This document shows, in pieces, positions 10,996 to 20,793 of a stretch of DNA of 64,000 nt. Position numbers and translations under genes: made by a program. The stretch comes from Steinernema hermaphroditum. Lineage: Eukaryota; Nematoda; Chromadorea; Rhabditida; Steinernematidae. The DNA is taken from assembly GCA_030435675.1 (NCBI GenBank), contig CM059622.1, positions 15,872,001-15,936,000 of the forward strand. The letters run 5' to 3'. The first letter of the stretch is position 1; each line of letters begins with the position of its first letter. The notes below the pieces were generated by a model. That model made no database searches. It was not told the DNA's origin and was given only the letters and a program-made list of their open reading frames with translations.

Positions 10996-11066
10996 GAATC
11001 GGTGGTTCAGTGGTAGAATGCTCGCCTGCCACGCGGGCGGCCCGGGTTCGATTCCCGGCCGATGCA
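10996..11066 (+). tRNA. trnG-GCC: tRNA-Gly (GCC) with a defective acceptor stem
   Basis: D arm, anticodon loop CTGCCAC (GCC) and T arm CCGGGTTCGATTCCCGG are identical to the copy at 27767-27837. At the 5' end the sequence is GCGAATCGG instead of GCATCGG, so either acceptor position 2 is an A:G mismatch or two bases are inserted. It could be a functional gene with a weak stem or an early pseudogene. Confidence 0.85.
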
Positions 11067-11239
11067 AATCTTTTGGTTTTCATTATTTATACTTGATTTG
11101 GTATTCAAGCAAATTCGTTACAGAATGTTTTATTTAAAAAATAGTTGATGAGAATGCGCATCGGACGCATTTCCAATCAGTAGCTCCAACAATACTGCGA
11201 TCGAAGACAGCTTTCAGGACGATGTCTTGCCTTCTGATT

Positions 11240-11337
11240 ATAAGCATCTCCGAAGAGACGCAGTTCCAAAATTTATCTCGCCACTTCCATTTGAAAGAGC
11301 GGATCTAATGTTTACCTCAAACTTGGGTAATTAAACC
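11240..11337 (-). ncRNA. sls-1: SL1 trans-splice leader RNA, copy A
   Basis: Read on the minus strand the gene starts with the conserved nematode leader (22 nt at 11337-11316, beginning GGTTTAATTACCCAAG) followed directly by the donor GTAAAC. About 45 nt further is the Sm site TAAATTTTGGAAC, then a hairpin GCGTCTC-TTCG-GAGATGC. This is the layout of Caenorhabditis SL1 RNA, whose leader is spliced to the 5' ends of most mRNAs. The RNA is about 95-98 nt. It is head-to-head with copy B. Confidence 0.93.
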
Positions 11338-11556
11338 GACGATGATGTGGTGCGGAGGCACTTATGCGAGGAGCGACCGTTTCGTCGCAACGCTGTGTGG
11401 CGCCTACCCCAGAGAAACAGAGAAATCTATCGCGCTGCGGAGAGTGATTGCGTCTTTTTCACGTGCATACACAGAGGGGCGCCGCCGACCACGACTCGCA
11501 CCGCCGCAGCGAGACAGTCGCTCCCCGCACAAGTGCCTCCACACGACATCGTCGTC
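11338..11556. promoter_or_regulatory. Divergent promoter between SL1 copies A and B
   Basis: Both ends carry the GCACTTATG / CATAAGTG-type box about 20 nt from an SL1 start, although the right-hand copy reads CGCACAAGTG. The centre contains TCTCTG(G)GGTA-like and CGCAACGCTGTG elements once on each strand. It is only 219 bp long. The same block with few changes separates copies C and D at 12485-12702. Confidence 0.75.
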
Positions 11557-11655
11557 GGTTTAATTACCCAAGTTTGAGGTAAACATTAGATCCGCTCTTT
11601 CAAATGAAAGTGGGGAGATAAATTTTGGAACTGCGTCTCTTCGGAGATGCTTATT
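11557..11655 (+). ncRNA. sls-1: SL1 RNA, copy B
   Basis: The leader is at 11557-11578, followed by donor GTAAAC, Sm site TAAATTTTGGAAC and the UUCG-capped hairpin GCGTCTC/GAGATGC. It differs from copy A by G for C in the GGGGAGAT stretch. It is transcribed away from copy A from a shared 219-bp region. Confidence 0.92.
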
Positions 11656-12386
11656 ATTAAAAGACTATTAAAAGCGCTGACTTCTAAAGTGCCCTCCTGT
11701 TAGTCTTGATGATTCTTTTTAATTCACCGTTAGCGTCTCATTCGATCTTGTATACACACATACACATAGAGGACAGCTCGTTGATACGCTTTCTTTCTGA
11801 GGTTCCACAAGCCCCTCACGTCGTTCCCGTGCTCTGAAATTCCCCATCATTGCTATAGGCTACGTTTGAGTTACTGTGACTCTTGTGCAATCAACTGTAA
11901 CTCTAGTGAAATAGACTAAGAGGTAGATAAATTCAGCAGCTACTACGGTGATATACGGTTCTCCTTTGAGCATTATGGTATATGTTGCATGACGAATGTC
12001 ATTGATTAAAGAGTAAATGTAATGTAGATAAATTAAGCGTTCTCCAACCACTCTCCAAAGCACGCAAGGGTTCTGTGTTCGTCTACTCAGATCGAATTAT
12101 GAAATCTGGTATCTGGCTGCTGTTCAAACTCAAACGTCTGAGGAAGATAACGCAAATTCGAAAGCGAGCATTTTACCTCCGTCAGAGTATTAGATCGGCG
12201 AAGATTTACATTTTCGATAAAGTCGAACTGATCGACTATCACGCTAGCATTTTTATATTCCAAGAAATACTGTTCCTATCTGGCGAATCTGGTGTGAGGC
12301 GAATGCAGAAAGTATAGACGGATAAATATAGACTCCAACGATCACTCCGATGGTGGATCAACGTCTTAACGTGACCATCCTTATTT
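11656..12386. other. Spacer between the two divergent SL1 pairs
   Basis: No gene is recognised. A stretch near 11830-11880 (CTGAAATTCCCCATCAT, then GCTATAGG) resembles DNA downstream of SL1 copy G near 56550-56590, which suggests that SL1 genes were copied together with 3' flanking DNA. Confidence 0.45.
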
Positions 12387-12484
12387 ATAAGCATCTCGAA
12401 AGAGACGCAGTTCCAAAATTTATCTCGCCACTTCCATTTGAAAGAGCGGATCTAATGTTTACCTCAAACTTGGGTAATTAAACC
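12387..12484 (-). ncRNA. sls-1: SL1 RNA, copy C
   Basis: The leader is at 12484-12463 on the minus strand, followed by donor GTAAAC, Sm site TAAATTTTGGAAC and hairpin GCGTCTC-TTTC-GAGATGC. It is head-to-head with copy D. Confidence 0.93.
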
Positions 12485-12702
12485 GACGACGATGTCGTGC
12501 GGAGGCACTTATGCGAAGAGCGACCGTTTCGTCGCAACGCTGTGTGGCGCCTACCCCAGAGAAACAGAGAAATCTATCGCGCTGCGGAGAGTGATTGCGT
12601 CCTTTCACGTGCACACATAGAGGGGCGCCGCCGACCACGACTCGCACCGCCGCAGCGAGACAGTCACTCCCCACATAAGTGCCTCCACACCACATTGTTG
12701 TC
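12485..12702. promoter_or_regulatory. Divergent promoter between SL1 copies C and D
   Basis: A 218-bp region with GGCACTTATGCG facing copy C and CCCCACATAAGTG facing copy D, each about 20 nt from its start. CAGAGAAACAGAG and the GTTGCAAC-type inverted element lie internally. It is nearly identical to 11338-11556, so the two pairs are tandem duplicates. Confidence 0.8.
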
Positions 12703-12801
12703 GGTTTAATTACCCAAGTTTGAGGTAAACATTAGATCCGCTCTTTCAAATGAAAGTGGCGAGGTAAATTTTGGAACTGCGTCTCTTCGGAGATGCTTAT
12801 A
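12703..12801 (+). ncRNA. sls-1: SL1 RNA, copy D
   Basis: The leader is at 12703-12724, then GTAAAC, Sm site TAAATTTTGGAAC (preceded by GAGG rather than GAGA) and the UUCG hairpin. Transcribed divergently from copy C. Confidence 0.93.
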
Positions 12802-13199
12802 AAAAATTCTTTGATACGCTTTCTTTCTGAGAAATTTGCGTCCTCTTACAATAATGCGGTTTCTGATTTTGCAACTGTGTTTGCTCAATCCTGGAGAGCA
12901 AAGTCTGTTCTAGAACGAATTACCTGAATAACGCTCCGGAGTGGGCATGGAAAGGATAACCACGTCGCTCATGAGTTCGATCTGCAAGCATCTTTAGGCC
13001 TGCATCATGGCGGATGGAAATCATTTAGACTATGTTTTGTGATATGGTGTTTGTTAGTGTGTTTTCTTCATTTTGAACATAACATCGTTATGTTTGAAGA
13101 ATACTACAGCAAATGATGGTAAATTTATCATGTTGCAGTTCATCTGGCGCATCCTGTAATTCAGCCTGCGGTATTGGTATAGGATGGTCTCGCTGCGGC

Positions 13200-13364
13200 G
13201 GTGCGAGTCGTGGTCGGCGGCGCCCCTCTATGTGTGCACGTGAAAGCGACGCAATCACTCTCCGCAGCGCGAGAGATCTCTCTGTTTCTCTGGAGTAGGC
13301 ACCCCACAGCGTTGCAGCGAGACAGTCGCTCCCCACATAAGTGCCTCCACACCAAATCACCTTC
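13200..13364 (+). promoter_or_regulatory. Promoter of SL1 copy E, remnant of a divergent promoter
   Basis: It contains TTTCTCTGGAGTAGG, the CAGCGTTGCAGC element and CCCCACATAAGTG about 21 nt before the leader. Further left it still has the centre of the divergent module (GTGCGAGTCGTGGTCGG, CTATGTGTGCACGTG), but the partner box and the partner SL1 gene are gone. Confidence 0.7.
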
Positions 13365-13463
13365 GGTTTAATTACCCAAGTTTGAGGTAAACATTAGATC
13401 CGCTCTTTCAAATGGAAGTGGCGAGATAAATTTTGGAACTGCGTCTCTTTCGAGATGCTTATA
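13365..13463 (+). ncRNA. sls-1: SL1 RNA, copy E
   Basis: The leader is at 13365-13386 with donor GTAAAC, Sm site TAAATTTTGGAAC and hairpin GCGTCTC-TTTC-GAGATGC. About 45 nt of 3' flank match the 3' flank of copy F in inverted orientation. Confidence 0.93.
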
Positions 13464-14047
13464 AGCAGTATGACACCGCAATCGTCTCTTCTATCTTTGG
13501 ACGAGACCCAAAACGACGAGAAGATTTAGCATTATATCCTGACAGGGATGCTTGACAAGAAATAGTTAATGTTACTGTAGGGAATATAAGAAGGTGCCTG
13601 ACTCGCCTATCGATATTTCGCTCTCGGTGACTTCTTGTCCTGCACAGGCGTCCATTTCGAGTTCTCGCAAATAGAGGCCGATTTTGTATGGGGTCGTAGA
13701 GCTGACTGCGACTGCACCATTGACGAGAAGCATTACAAAAAAGCCTGATACTGCTTTGAAAATTCCAGCCAAGAGGAGGTTCGTTTGACAATGATTACAA
13801 TACGAAGAAGCGTTTCAGTCGGTAAGGAGAAGGCTATCTTCGAAAGAAATGTGGCAATGTCTTGTTGAAAAATTTGGCACTTTTTGGTTCCCAACATTGC
13901 ATATGGCACTACAAAGTTACCATAAGGACAGTTTGCTGAATCCCCAAGACTGTGCGAAACATCGTAAGAGTCAATATGTTGGATCTAAACAGCTTTGAAC
14001 ACCTGTTTCGAAACGGAGACGAGAGACGATTACGGTGTTATACTGCT

Positions 14048-14146
14048 TATAAGCATCTCGAAAGAGATGCAGTTCCAAAATTTATCTCGCCACTTCCATT
14101 TGAAAGAGCGGATCTAATGTTTACCTCAAACTTGGGTAATTAAACC
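14048..14146 (-). ncRNA. sls-1: SL1 RNA, copy F
   Basis: The leader is at 14146-14125 (minus), followed by donor, Sm site TAAATTTTGGAAC and hairpin GCATCTC-TTTC-GAGATGC; one stem base differs from the other copies (GCATCTC for GCGTCTC), turning a G-U pair into A-U. It is head-to-head with a U1 gene rather than with another SL1. Confidence 0.92.
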
Positions 14147-14368
14147 GACGACGATGTGGTGTGGAGGCACTTGTGTGGGGAGCGACCGTCTCCGTGCTGC
14201 GGCGCGAGTCGTGGTCGGCGACGCCCAGCTATGTGTAAAAAAGCGATGCGGCCTCTTCCCAGCACCACCGCGAATGGGATGTTTCTCTGCTTCTCTGTGG
14301 TGGACACTGCGCGCCGCAGCAACCGAACGGTCGCGCCCCACATAAGTGCCCAGCACAGGACGGCTCAT
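14147..14368. promoter_or_regulatory. Hybrid divergent promoter SL1 copy F / U1 copy c
   Basis: On the left GGCACTTGTGTGGGG is the SL1-side box. On the right GGTCGCGCCCCACATAAGTG is the U1-side box, 20 nt from the U1 start. The middle keeps the same GCGAGTCGTGGTCGG element and GCTTCTCTG(T)GGTGG box seen in the SL1/SL1 promoters. The module is 222 bp. Confidence 0.8.
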
Positions 14369-14532
14369 AAACTTACCTGGCTGGGATCTCCCCGCGATCA
14401 GCAAGGCGGGGAATCCATGGCGAGGCTGGGACATTGCACTTTCGCTCCCGGCTGACCCGTGTGGCAGCTCCGAGTTGGAGTTGGCCAACAGCTAAATTTT
14501 TGAGTCAGGGGACAGCGTTCGCGCTTCCCCGC
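14369..14532 (+). ncRNA. U1: U1 snRNA, copy c
   Basis: The 164-nt RNA starts AAACTTACCTGGCTGGG, carries the CATTGCACTTTCG loop and Sm site AAATTTTTGAG, and ends CTTCCCCGC. The promoter is shared with SL1 copy F in head-to-head arrangement. Confidence 0.94.
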
Positions 14533-17500
14533 CAAAAATATCTTGAAGTGCGCTAGCTGAGCAGGACTGATTCCCTTTCTGGCAAGGCTGGACGGAAGAT
14601 CGCAGAGAAATAAACATATTCTCATGGTATTAACTGCCAATAGTAGAATAATTCGCAGAAATATGATGTTTACATATATCACGACAGAGAGATTGAAGGG
14701 CTATGTTCAACGTCTATGAGAAATACGAGGTACGCTTCAAAGTGCTCGACTGAGTGGATCTCCGGTGTTCCAACTGAAGGCTAGAGCAGTATTTTCCACT
14801 ATACTTGTGTATCTATCCAGTGTCGTATCAATAAAAAGTACAACTTCCCTCATGAGAGAACGAGTCATGGTTTGCACTTTCGACTTGACTCACTGTTTGA
14901 TACAAAGATCCTTTGACGTTCGGACTGCAAACTGTGTTGTACTTCAAGCTGCTTCAATTCATTTCGAATCATTCACATAAAAGCATTTCCAGAACCATGA
15001 ACTATGACCGTTGACCCATTCGCCTGCAGATCACCAGCCAAACATCATAAAGAAGCCCTTTCTTATTTGTTTTTCTGACTCACTCTCCACCGACTGGCGC
15101 ATCGATCGGCGCAACTCTCGGTGACCGCCGTTGCCGCGGCGTACTTCTCTAGCGGCCCTGGGCGTCCCCATCGCCCTCCGAGTGTCCTTCTCCGTCGCGT
15201 TGTAACAGTCGCCTTTCCCGTCCGGGTGGTCGACCGAAAGTGAACCTGTTCTTCTTTCATGTCGACATGTGGTCGAAGGTGGCGGAAGGAGGCAGAGGCG
15301 ATAAGAACTAGACGCATCTATTCTGTCTCGTCTGTCTTGAGTCGTCTGCACTCGATCCATCTGTCTGCCGTCGTCATCGCATGTTGGTTCCTCTTTTTTC
15401 GACAACTGCCCACAAGGGCTCATGCACTTGCAGAGTAATGGCTCTTCCAAAATTTGAGCACCTTCCCCTCTGTGTGTCTTCCGCGTTTTCCGAACGAAAT
15501 TCCACGTGATTCATTGGTGCAAAAGAAAGGAATGCATATTGAATATTCCCTTTAATCTAAATGAAATGGCCGAAATTCCAGTATTCGCGAGAAACGAATG
15601 ATGAAATTTGGAAGAAAAGCACCATAGTGACTCACAATTTGAGAATCATAACTCATGGGAAAGGTATGAATTCATAAGAAGAAGAATATATAGTGAAAGT
15701 AAGACCATAAGATGATGACAAAGCCCATAATGAATGAAACAATAAATTCATTGGCTCCATGAAATGATGTCCGTGAAACAGTGTCCAAATGTTATCTTCC
15801 AGCGTCCAAACCACAATCGGTAATATTGTAAAGCTCATCGCAATGGTTTTGTCCTCAAAATGGTCAACTTTCGGCTTGTGTTTTCGCTGGCTCCGGCTCG
15901 GATTACAAATTCTTATGAATTCGTAAACATCTCTGGTTAAGTATTTCGCAATCCGCCATATACCGAGGACAATTTCGTCAATCTTTGTTATGTGTTTTCG
16001 CTAATAATCTCTGAACCCGAAATGAAGAAAAGGGAAAAGGGGTTGGAAAGGGAGCCGATGATAGGAACCAAGACTCTAACCAGTTTCATCACACCGCCAA
16101 CTGTCCCAATGTTTCCAACGTTGATTATAGTCATCTGAACGTGACTGTCGGATGGCGCTTCCATGGTGAGCATATAAGCCGGGCTTTTGAGGTTCACGTT
16201 CAATATTGTATGCCTCCTTTTTTGTCAACTTTCCGCTCGATCTGAGGCGCACTCTTTGGAAGATTCATTTGTGAGGGTTTAATAAGAGGCCTGTTTGATT
16301 AAATAACAATGAGAGTAATGAGAGTAGTGTTTCCAACGATGGGTCGGGTCGTCCACTCTCTCTGTAGGAGGTCCGTTGAATGGGATGAGTGAGCGGTTGT
16401 TCTTGGCATGAGATGCGTTGCACAGTGTAAGCCGTTGATTCAAGAGTGTGCCCCTTTGCAACGGATGAGCAAAAAAATTCGGGATTTCAAGAATGAAAAT
16501 TAAGGTCACCTTTGGTGCAACCATGGACAGACATTTTTACGGAGAAATTCTGATTTTTCAAAACCCAATTGAATCACAACAAACAATCTCTTGAGTGCTC
16601 TCGATACAGCTGTGTAAGTAGAGCTAATTTCCATCTTAATGAACCCGTCGACAACCACAAGCGCTCGCCTAATGAAACTCTCCGCGACTGACCCATTCGC
16701 GGATCGATTCGGCGTCGCGCGAAATCCCACCAGCGCCGCTTCCCTCTCCGCAGGTTTCTCGCATTCGATTTCCCATTCCATCTTTTTAACTGTACACCGT
16801 CGCCTCCGCTGCCGTCGATTCCGTACATAGAGAGCCGGCCGTGTTTTCTCGGCGTCCACTCTTATCATCAAACCGCTTTTTCGATGTTTTCGCCAATGCC
16901 ATGCCAGTTTTCCGCGAGCCACAGTGCGCGCGCCTTTTCCGCGTTCCTCCGTCGATGCCGGGCAGAACGATTTTTTTGCTCGTTCATCACGCAGGCGGCT
17001 GTCCGTCCCACCGGGGCGGCGTCCGTCTGCCAGCTGTCGTGCCCTCCGGAATGACGTCTTTACTATCTCTTTCTTATTTTTTTTATGTTCATTTAGCGCT
17101 TTTTGTGCTCGCCGACCGAGACCCCGTCAGTTGCCTAGGCGTTCTATACATACTTCGATCTCTCTATACGTCATTTAATTCGAGTATTCACTTAAAGGAG
17201 GTATGTTAAAGTGTCTTAGTGTCTTAGACGTTTCGATACTCTAAAGAACGCTGCCGACAATGTGTGTATGGCGATCAAAAGGCGCACCCCCTCTAAGCCG
17301 ATTAGCCGATTTAGTTCTGATGTTTACTTCGTTTCTTCGTAGGCCACACGCTACGATAGGCAGTGAACTCCGCAAAAGCGTTTATTTATGTCGTATTTAC
17401 ATATAGTTATTAAATGTTAAACATAGTTAAATGGGCTTACATATAGTTATTTATTTTGTTATGCCTTTTCCGCGTTCTTCCATGAGTCCGGGTAGAGCGA

Positions 17501-18898
17501 TATTCTTGATAAGAAATTCTATAGGAGATCCTTTTTTCATTCTTTGTTCCCTTTCGCAACATTGACAGCTGCCCTCGGCGATGATTCACGATCGGCCACC
17601 CTTCACGTGCACTGTGTCCCTCCCCTAAGCAGCTTTCCCGATCACATGTATTTTGTTCTGCAAGCGATTCTCCGGTCAGGGGTCGTCGAGCACGGACACA
17701 CTAAGACAAGACTCTTATCGCAAACTGCCCGTATAACTGCATGTTATACCACTCTTTTGTATCAACTGCAAGCCTTTTTGAATGACTATCTAACCGTATT
17801 TTCCTCAAGGTTGATTTTTTTGAGAATGACTTCTCGTCTGCAAAGACTATGAAGTGAATTTGGCATGAGCCTTCCGTAAATGACACCTATGTGCCCATTT
17901 GTCTTGGCCTCTACAAGCCATTTGTCTTCTTAGCCTTTACAAGCCAAAATTTCGTTTAAGAGTGTATTTTTTTGTTTATTGATGGTATTACAATTCTTCC
18001 GAAACTCGATTTCATAAGCTCCTTTACTGATTCTTTTACCCCTTTCCCGTGAGCTGGTCAAAGGTCGCTCGTTACATTCATCGGCTCGTTGTTATCACAA
18101 GACGCGTCGCATACTATACCCTGTTTTTACTGCTACGTGCTAGGGTTGAAATGGCCCGGAATAGTGGGGTTCATAAGTAGGGTAAAAGGGGTTGGACTCA
18201 CACGTAGTCAGTGATACCATGGCTGAGTCTATATGACCATTACTCCTAGCAGTGATTCTAATCGTGTTGACACCTCGATTCTTTGAGTAAATCGACTTGA
18301 GAGACTTTATTGGACTCCAAGTCCAATGGGATCGAGGTGTTTTGCATCACTGACTTCTAGGTTAACTTATACGAACTGCTCAAGATGGTAACCTTATAAA
18401 CGATCCTGTTTGGATATACAAAACAACCTGTACTCCGTACACTGAGGATGTCCCGGGTGCAGAGTTTGTTTTTTGTCATTAGCGCTGTTATGTTTGGGGA
18501 TTAAACGCTTTTGCGATGAGGGTTGGTTCATCATACACTCTTATCGACAACAATCGCTCCTATTTAACGATGTTCCAGTTTAAGCCTTATTCAAAACATT
18601 ATTCACTGCTTCTCTGCACTCTGTTTCCATCTAGTTCATCACTGTGTTATTGTAGCTATTTTTTTGGTTTTTTTTCAGGAATATTTAGCGCACTTTAGAC
18701 GTACTTTAGACCTAATTGGTATAAATAAAGATCGGTCCTACACCGATCACCCTGTTTTGTCACCTCTATTACCGTAATCCAGCTTATTTTCTTTCATGGA
18801 AGAGCAGACTGTCTTCTTCGCCCCTTGTCTTTTGCACTTGCGCCACGTTCGAGACATACGTCCTTCTCGGTCATCATCAGTCTGTTGGCTTTTCCAGG
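14533..18898. other. Gene-poor 4.4-kb interval
   Basis: No gene is recognised with confidence. A GC-rich stretch at 15060-15440 holds a 129-codon minus-strand frame from an ATG near 15420 with good length but no domain. Another GC-rich stretch at 16620-17060 has long frames on both strands. A motif TGCCTTTTCCGCGTTC followed by a GGG(C/T)AGA-CGAT block occurs at about 16930-16985 and again near 17460-17510. The interval may contain non-coding exons or distal regulation for ABHD2. Confidence 0.4.
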
Positions 18899-20620
18899 AT
18901 GAGCGAGCCGGTCGCAGAGCACGGAAGCTGGTTCTCACTTCTCATCTCCGCGGACAGCTGGCCCGAGCCGTCGTGGATCATCTCGGCCGTCGTCACCTAC
19001 GTCGTCGTACGCTTCCTGAACGTCTTCAGCTACCCGGAAAAGCCACTGGTCACCACCGCCGAGAAGTCGAAGAGCGACTGTGGCGCTAAATCGTCGATCG
19101 GCGAAGTGCTCGAAAAGTGCGAGATTTTGAAGAAAGTGTATGTGTCTCTGTCTACGTTCTTGTGTCTATTTGACTACGTAATTCAGCTATGATCCGCCAC
19201 TCGTTTGGGGAAGAAACGGTCACTTCCAAACGGCCGTGTATGGAGTTCTCGGTCATACGTCTTTGAAGCGTACATTCGATCGTCGTCATGTGGTTCGTCT
19301 CGAGGATGGCACGTCGGTCACGTTTGACGTCTTCGAACCGATGGTTCCTCACAAATCAGGCCGTACGTGTACTTTGGACTTAACATTTATAGTCACTTGT
19401 CTCTTTTGCAGATGATTACACGCTCGCGCTCACTCCTGGAATCGCCAACAGCTCCGAATCCAACTACATCCGGACGGCAGTGCACTACGCGCAGGAGGCC
19501 GGTTACCGCTGTGCCGTTTTGAACCATCTTGGTGCACTTGCTGATGTAGAACTGACTTCTGATCGTATCTTCTCGTATGGTATGTTAATTAGCTGCTGTC
19601 GGTTAAGAATGAGCGGCGGAAATTTCGATATGCTGAATTTAGAAGCAAATACATGTAAAAATGAACTAAATAAATTAAAACAATCTGCATGCAATGAAGC
19701 ATAAGATCGATTTGTTTCCAAAGTAACTCTTTGAATCATTTGTTAGCCAGATAACAACATGTCGAACACCCAATCATTTGTGGTCGCTGATCAAACTCCA
19801 TGTAGGAATAGATGACCCATATTTGCGCCAGACCTTTGCGCTTTTTGCGCTTCCATCTTATTATGTTTTTTTTTCTGTTTCAGGAGGCACAGTCGAATTG
19901 GAAGCAATGATGGACAGACTCTGTTTCACGTACCCAGAAACGAAGTTTGTTTCCATCGGCTTCTCAATGGGCGCCAACATCACTACGCGCTACCTTCACC
20001 AAGTGAAAGATAACAGTGAAAAAACGAACCGCATCATTTCTGGCCTTTCCGTTGGTCTTGGATACTGCGCTATTGCGTAAGAGGGTTTTCTCTGTGCTCG
20101 ATCAGCAATGGGTCACTGTTTCAGATCGACTCCAATGTACCACGAATGGGAAAACGGACGTAGAGCCTACAATTACATCATCACTGAAAACATGAAGCGT
20201 CTTCTGCGTCGCAACTACTCGCGCGCTGTCGCCCCACACGTTCGCTCCGGCATGATCGACGAACAACGTCTCTGGGCGTCTACGTCGGTCGTTTCTCTTG
20301 ACGAGCACTACAACCGCCGAATCAACGGCTTTAGCACTCTCGAAGAATTCTACCGGTGGTGCAGCTCTCTTCCCCTCATTCCCACACTCAAGATTCCGAT
20401 GGTCTTCATGAATGCGCTCGACGATCCGATCGTTCCGGAGAAACTCTGGCAGCCGGTGAAGGAGATCTGCTCGAAGAGGAGCGACCTAGCGTTTATTCTC
20501 ACGAAACACGGTGGGCATCTCGGATTTCTGGAGGGTAAAAGTCTCGCGCCGAACAGCGTTACCTGGCTGGATCGATTCATCGTTGAATATGCTGACGCAG
20601 CGATTGAAGCTTACGGTTGA
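18899..20620 (+). CDS. ABHD2: ABHD2-type alpha/beta hydrolase (monoacylglycerol lipase family)
   Basis: Exons 18899-19137, 19187-19362, 19412-19579, 19884-20076 and 20125-20620 join in phase to give 423 residues, against about 425 in the human protein. Residues about 25-40 form an N-terminal membrane anchor (IISAVVTYVVVRFLNVF). The fold carries PPLVWGRNGHFQTA, the NHLGAL-ELTS block, the nucleophile elbow GFSMG (Ser222), the acid in NALDDP and the histidine in HGGHLGF, completing a Ser-Asp-His triad. Human ABHD2 is a progesterone-activated lipase acting on 2-arachidonoylglycerol; the nematode ligand is not known. The ATG follows TTTTCCAG by one base, which looks like an SL trans-splice site. 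AATAAA lies at about 20643. Confidence 0.95.
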
Positions 20621-20793
20621 AGACTATATTGGAAAGGATGTGTAATAAAATGAACGGTCTGTGATTGTTTTGCAAGCTTTAGTGTAACCTTTGATGTGGA
20701 TTTTTTCTCATTCATTTTTCATGTGCGGGTTTTTCGATCTTCTTACTGTTGTAGTATTCATAAAGTTAATAAATATTTTGTCTTTTCAGGGTT

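Noticed and set aside
11240..14532. 5S rRNA genes linked to SL1 as in Caenorhabditis
   Set aside because: I looked in the SL1 spacers for 5S-like box A / box C sequence and saw none; the spacers contain the divergent promoter modules or unrelated DNA.
15031..15450. Minus-strand frame of about 129 codons from an internal ATG
   Set aside because: Polar, repeat-free and unrecognised, with no splice or promoter support. Left as part of the gene-poor interval.
16506..16922. 138-codon minus-strand Arg-rich frame in a GC-rich stretch
   Set aside because: No ATG at its start, no domain, and equally long frames on the other strand of the same GC-rich DNA; probably compositional.
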